Origin: Bordetella sp. FB-8
Lineage (GTDB): Bacteria; Pseudomonadota; Gammaproteobacteria; Burkholderiales; Burkholderiaceae_B
Reading direction: 5' to 3'
Assembly: GCF_000382185.1 (NCBI RefSeq)
Contig: NZ_KB907784.1
Location: 2,682,633-2,746,632, forward strand
Length of the DNA: 64,000 nucleotides
Made by a program: the position numbers and the translations under genes. The notes below the pieces were generated by a model that saw only the letters and a list, made by a program, of their open reading frames with translations, had not been told where the DNA came from and searched no databases. How positions within the stretch are numbered: position 1 is the first letter of the stretch; each line of letters starts with the position of its first letter. Shown one piece after another: positions 61,206 to 64,000 of the stretch.

Positions 61206-62006
61206 ATGCTGGTCTGGTCGCGTTCGGGACGCATCGCCATCTGGTCGCTCGCCGCGTTGCTGCTGGGCGTGCTGTTCTTCGCTCCGCTGGCCGTCATTGT
61301 GATGGCGAGCTTTGCCGGTCAATGGAACGGCGCATTGCCGAGCATCCCGACGCTGACCCACTACCGCGATGTCTTCACCGGCGACAACGGCAATGCCATC
61401 AGGGCGAGCCTGGCGACGGGGCTCATTGCCAGTTCGGCGGCGCTGGTCATGGGCACGTGGGCTGCGTTGGCGCTGCGCCTGCAGGGCGAGCGTTGGCAGA
61501 AGCGGCTGGGGTGGCTGTTTTTCGTACCCAGCGCGGTGCCGTCGGTTTCGGTCGGCCTGGGCTTGCTGGTGGCGTTCAGTCAGCGTCCCGTCCTGCTGAA
61601 CGGCACGGTCGCAATCGTGATAATTGCGCACTTCGTGTTGATATCGGCCTTCACTTTCGGCAATGTATCGGCGGGCCTGTCGCGCCTGCCTCCCGATTTC
61701 GAGCAGATCGCCTCCAGTCTGGGGGCTCGCCCCGGCTACCGTCTGCGCCATGTGACGCTGCCGATGATCGCGCCTTATCTGCTCGCCGCGTTCGGTCTGA
61801 GTTTTGCGATGTCGATGGGGGAACTCGGGGCGACTGTCATGGTCTATCCGCCTGGCTGGGTGACCTCGCCTGTCACGATCTTCAGCCTGACCGATCGCGG
61901 CGCCGTCTTTTCCGGTGCCGCGCTGACGATCGTGCTGATCGCCACGACGCTGCTGCTGCTGCTTGCGCTGGAGCGCATCTCGGTCAAGGCCTCGCCCGCG
62001 CGCTAG
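61206..62006 (+). CDS. phnV: 2-Aminoethylphosphonate-type ABC permease PhnV
   Basis: 266 residues with six hydrophobic segments. The EAA loop reads I-A-S-S-L-G-A-R-P-G-Y-R-L-R-H-V-T-L-P. It starts 3 bases after phnU and completes the importer. It is the last gene of the rightward phosphonatase operon; a convergent gene follows after 16 bases. Confidence 0.93.
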   Translation: MLVWSRSGRIAIWSLAALLLGVLFFAPLAVIVMASFAGQWNGALPSIPTLTHYRDVFTGDNGNAIRASLATGLIASSAALVMGTWAALALRLQGERWQKRLGWLFFVPSAVPSVSVGLGLLVAFSQRPVLLNGTVAIVIIAHFVLISAFTFGNVSAGLSRLPPDFEQIASSLGARPGYRLRHVTLPMIAPYLLAAFGLSFAMSMGELGATVMVYPPGWVTSPVTIFSLTDRGAVFSGAALTIVLIATTLLLLLALERISVKASPAR

Positions 62007-62022
62007 CGCGGCAAAGCGGCTC

Positions 62023-62823
62023 TTAGTGGCAGAACTCCGGTTCGCTGCGCATCAGGCGCCGGCGTACGCTGTCCAGGTGGGCACGGGCGCTGGCGGGATC
62101 CTCAGCCATCATCTGCGCGGCAGTCTTGGCCGCGATGTCGGGCGCAACAGGCTTGAGCTTGCGATTCATGGATGCAGCCAGGCGTTGCGCCTGGGCGGCG
62201 CGTTCCAGGTAGTACAGATCGTCCCAGGCCCGGGCGATCGAGTCGCCCAGAACCATCACGCCATGGTTCTTCATGAAGACGATATCGGCCTGATCGTCCA
62301 GGGTGGCCGCGATGCGGTCGCCCTCGGATTCGTCCAGCGCCAGGCCGTTGTAGTTCTCGTCCACCGCGACGCGGCCCCAGAATTTCAGCGCGGTCTGGCC
62401 GACCCACAGCAGTGGGTCGCCCTCGACCAGGCACAGCGCCGTGGCGTTGGGCATATGGGTATGGAACACCGCGCGGGCGCGCCGATGGCGCAGGTGTACG
62501 CGCGCATGAATGTAGAAGGCCGTGGCCTCCGGTCTGCCCTGGCCGTGCACGACGTTGCCGTGCAGGTCGCATACCAACAGGCTGCCCGCCGTGATCTCGT
62601 CGAAAGCCAGGCCGTAGGCATTGACGAGAAAGAACTCGTCGCTGCCCGGCAGCATGGCCGAGAAGTGGTTGCAGATGCCTTCGCCCATGCCCAGGCGCGC
62701 GGCCATGCGAAAGCTCGCGGCCAAGTCAAGCCGTGCCTCGCGCACCGCATGCGCATCCAAGGCCGCCAGCCTGGCGACGGCGGCATCGGTCAAGCCCTGC
62801 ACTGCGTTCATGGCGTGGGCCAT
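62023..62823 (-). CDS. Class II aldolase/adducin family protein
   Basis: 266 residues from the ATG at 62823 with AAGGAACGGGAT upstream. Zn-binding histidines appear in F-H-T-H-M-P-N and in M-K-N-H-G-V-M-V; the glutamate-bearing F-Y-I-H-A-R segment precedes them. Family members are fuculose-phosphate-type aldolases or decarboxylases; a lone copy beside phosphonate genes does not define the substrate. Convergent with phnV. Confidence 0.88.
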   Translation of the reverse strand: MAHAMNAVQGLTDAAVARLAALDAHAVREARLDLAASFRMAARLGMGEGICNHFSAMLPGSDEFFLVNAYGLAFDEITAGSLLVCDLHGNVVHGQGRPEATAFYIHARVHLRHRRARAVFHTHMPNATALCLVEGDPLLWVGQTALKFWGRVAVDENYNGLALDESEGDRIAATLDDQADIVFMKNHGVMVLGDSIARAWDDLYYLERAAQAQRLAASMNRKLKPVAPDIAAKTAAQMMAEDPASARAHLDSVRRRLMRSEPEFCH

Positions 62824-62873
62824 ATCCCGTTCCTTCGTATTGCGGCGCAAGGCCGATGGGGCTTAGTTTAGTG

Positions 62874-63692
62874 TCATCGGCGCGAGCTCGACGTGGCGCG
62901 CGGCAGCAGGCGTGCGGCCAGATAGCAATGGTCGGCGGAAAACAGACGCCGATAGGTCAGCAGCACCGCGCCCAGCGTGCCCAGCGACGAACCGGCAGCG
63001 ATCAGGAACATGATGACGATCTGGTAGCGTACGGCCTGCAGCGGCGATTGGCCGGCCAGCACCTGGCCCGTCATCATGCCGGGCAGGCTGACGATGCCGA
63101 CCACCGTCATCTGGTTCAGGGTGGGCAGCATGCCGGCGCGCAAGGCCTGGCGCGCCGGCTCGCGCGCCGCCTCCCAGCGCGTGGCGCCCATGGCCAGCGC
63201 GGACTCCACGCGGTCGCGCCGCGCGGTCAGCTCGTGCGTCATGCGCTCCACGCCCAGGGAGGCGCCGGTGAGCGTGTTGCCCAGGATCATGCCCAGGATG
63301 GGGATGGCGTATTGCGGCGTATACCAGGGGTGGATGCGGATCACGACCAGCAGGCCCACGGCGGCCACTAGCCACGAGCCTATCCAGATCGACACAATGC
63401 TGTCCAGGGTCTGGCCGGTGTAGCGCCAGGCGCCGCGCTGCGAGCCGGACAGGCCTGCGATCAGGGTCATGGCGGTCATGAGAGCCAGCACCGCGTACCA
63501 GCGGTCGTAGGCGAAGACCCAGCCCAGCACATAGCCTACGGCCAGCAACTGCAGCACTGTGCGCAGCGCCGCCCAGAGCAGCCTGCGCTCCAGGTCCAGG
63601 CGCAGCAGCATCGAAATGGCGCCGTTGACCAGTACCAGCAAGGCGGCGATGGCCAGATCGCCCAGGCTCAGGTCCTGCAGGGCAGGACTCAT
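62874..63692 (-). CDS. FetB/YbbM-like ABC transporter permease (UPF0014)
   Basis: 272 residues with about seven hydrophobic segments; I-P-I-L-G-M-I-L-G-N-T-L-T-G and L-P-G-M-M-T-G-Q-V-L-A-G are the UPF0014 motifs. In E. coli FetAB exports iron and helps oxidative-stress resistance. It overlaps the upstream ATPase gene by 4 bases. Confidence 0.92.
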   Translation of the reverse strand: MSPALQDLSLGDLAIAALLVLVNGAISMLLRLDLERRLLWAALRTVLQLLAVGYVLGWVFAYDRWYAVLALMTAMTLIAGLSGSQRGAWRYTGQTLDSIVSIWIGSWLVAAVGLLVVIRIHPWYTPQYAIPILGMILGNTLTGASLGVERMTHELTARRDRVESALAMGATRWEAAREPARQALRAGMLPTLNQMTVVGIVSLPGMMTGQVLAGQSPLQAVRYQIVIMFLIAAGSSLGTLGAVLLTYRRLFSADHCYLAARLLPRATSSSRR

Positions 63693-64000
63693 TGCGCCGA
63701 CTCCCTATTCATTCTGCCGCCGGCACTCATGGCCACGTGGCGGGTACCCACGCGCAAGGCCTGTGCCGGGTCGTGCGAAATCCAGAGCGTGGCGCGGCCA
63801 GCCGGATCGGCCTGCAGCCAGCGTGCGATCAGCGCCTCGATCGCCAGGGCGGAGTCCGGATCGAGCGACGCGGTGGGCTCGTCCAGCAGCAGGGCCTGCG
63901 GGTCCAGCTGCAATGTACGGGCCAATGCAACGACCTGGGCTTCGCCGCCCGACAGCTCGCTGGCCTGGCGGCCCAGGAGCGCGTCGGCGTCCCGGCCTGC
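63689..64000 (-). CDS. FetA-like ABC ATP-binding protein, 5' end outside window
   Basis: The C-terminal 103 codons of an ABC ATPase; the start lies beyond the right edge. Signature L-S-G-G-E-A-Q, Walker B A-L-L-L-D-E-P and H-loop W-I-S-H-D are visible. It is coupled to the FetB-like permease gene, so the two form one exporter. Confidence 0.9.
   Translation of the reverse strand, partial: AGRDADALLGRQASELSGGEAQVVALARTLQLDPQALLLDEPTASLDPDSALAIEALIARWLQADPAGRATLWISHDPAQALRVGTRHVAMSAGGRMNRESAQ

Noticed and set aside
1..64000. tRNA, rRNA, CRISPR arrays, prophage, transposase or toxin-antitoxin genes
   Set aside because: Gene-free stretches were read for cloverleaf-like folds, regular repeats and integrase or transposase motifs; none was found.

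Overview
The window is about 64 kb of GC-rich (roughly two-thirds G+C by eye), densely coding chromosomal DNA from a beta-proteobacterium. Gene content, ParE/ParC, Rho, PolA and GlnE sequences, and the many liv-type, CaiB/BaiF, IclR and MHS-type catabolic genes point to Alcaligenaceae (Bordetella/Achromobacter-like); this is inference from style, not from a marker gene. I see no rRNA, tRNA, CRISPR, prophage or insertion sequence.

Layout. 1-1.8 kb: end of a HemY-like TPR protein and ppa. 1.9-7.1 kb: a secreted 11-residue-repeat protein, a FAA hydrolase, an alpha/beta hydrolase, then an MHS transporter plus M20 amidohydrolase facing a MarR regulator across a clear palindromic operator. 7.1-13.1 kb: LOG-family protein, polA, a large nested inverted repeat, dienelactone hydrolase and L-serine dehydratase. 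13.2-16.1 kb: IclR regulator divergent from a CaiB/BaiF CoA-transferase plus citryl-CoA-lyase-like pair, with a 29-bp palindrome over the promoter. 16.2-19.2 kb: a decayed hydroxyaspartate-type locus (frameshifted and truncated DSD1-fold gene, DauR/YheO-like regulator, ornithine-cyclodeaminase-family reductase, threo-3-hydroxyaspartate ammonia-lyase-like enzyme). 19.2-24.9 kb: a branched-chain-type ABC operon in which LivM and LivG are one continuous polypeptide and which carries an arylformamidase-like hydrolase. 25-39 kb: housekeeping block (queH, ppiC, glnE, yhdP, rho, trxA, parE, parC). 39-45.7 kb: unknown membrane protein, MOSC protein, 2Fe-2S reductase, dadA, orphan UgpB-like binding protein, and an isocitrate-lyase-superfamily lyase.

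45.9-62 kb is the most coherent system: a phosphonate island. A C-P lyase operon phnGHIJKLM runs leftward; divergently, phnF, a second phnM, a DUF1045 2H-phosphoesterase-like gene and phnN run rightward. Beyond them lie an HD-domain diiron oxygenase homologue (PhnZ-like) and, divergently, an FAD oxidoreductase, phosphonoacetaldehyde hydrolase PhnX and a complete PhnSTUV importer. The island has no PhnW transaminase, PhnY, PhnP or PhnCDE, which suggests that the FAD enzyme supplies phosphonoacetaldehyde, DUF1045 may do the PhnP step, and PhnSTUV may feed both routes. The window ends with a class II aldolase and a FetAB-like ABC transporter cut by the right edge.
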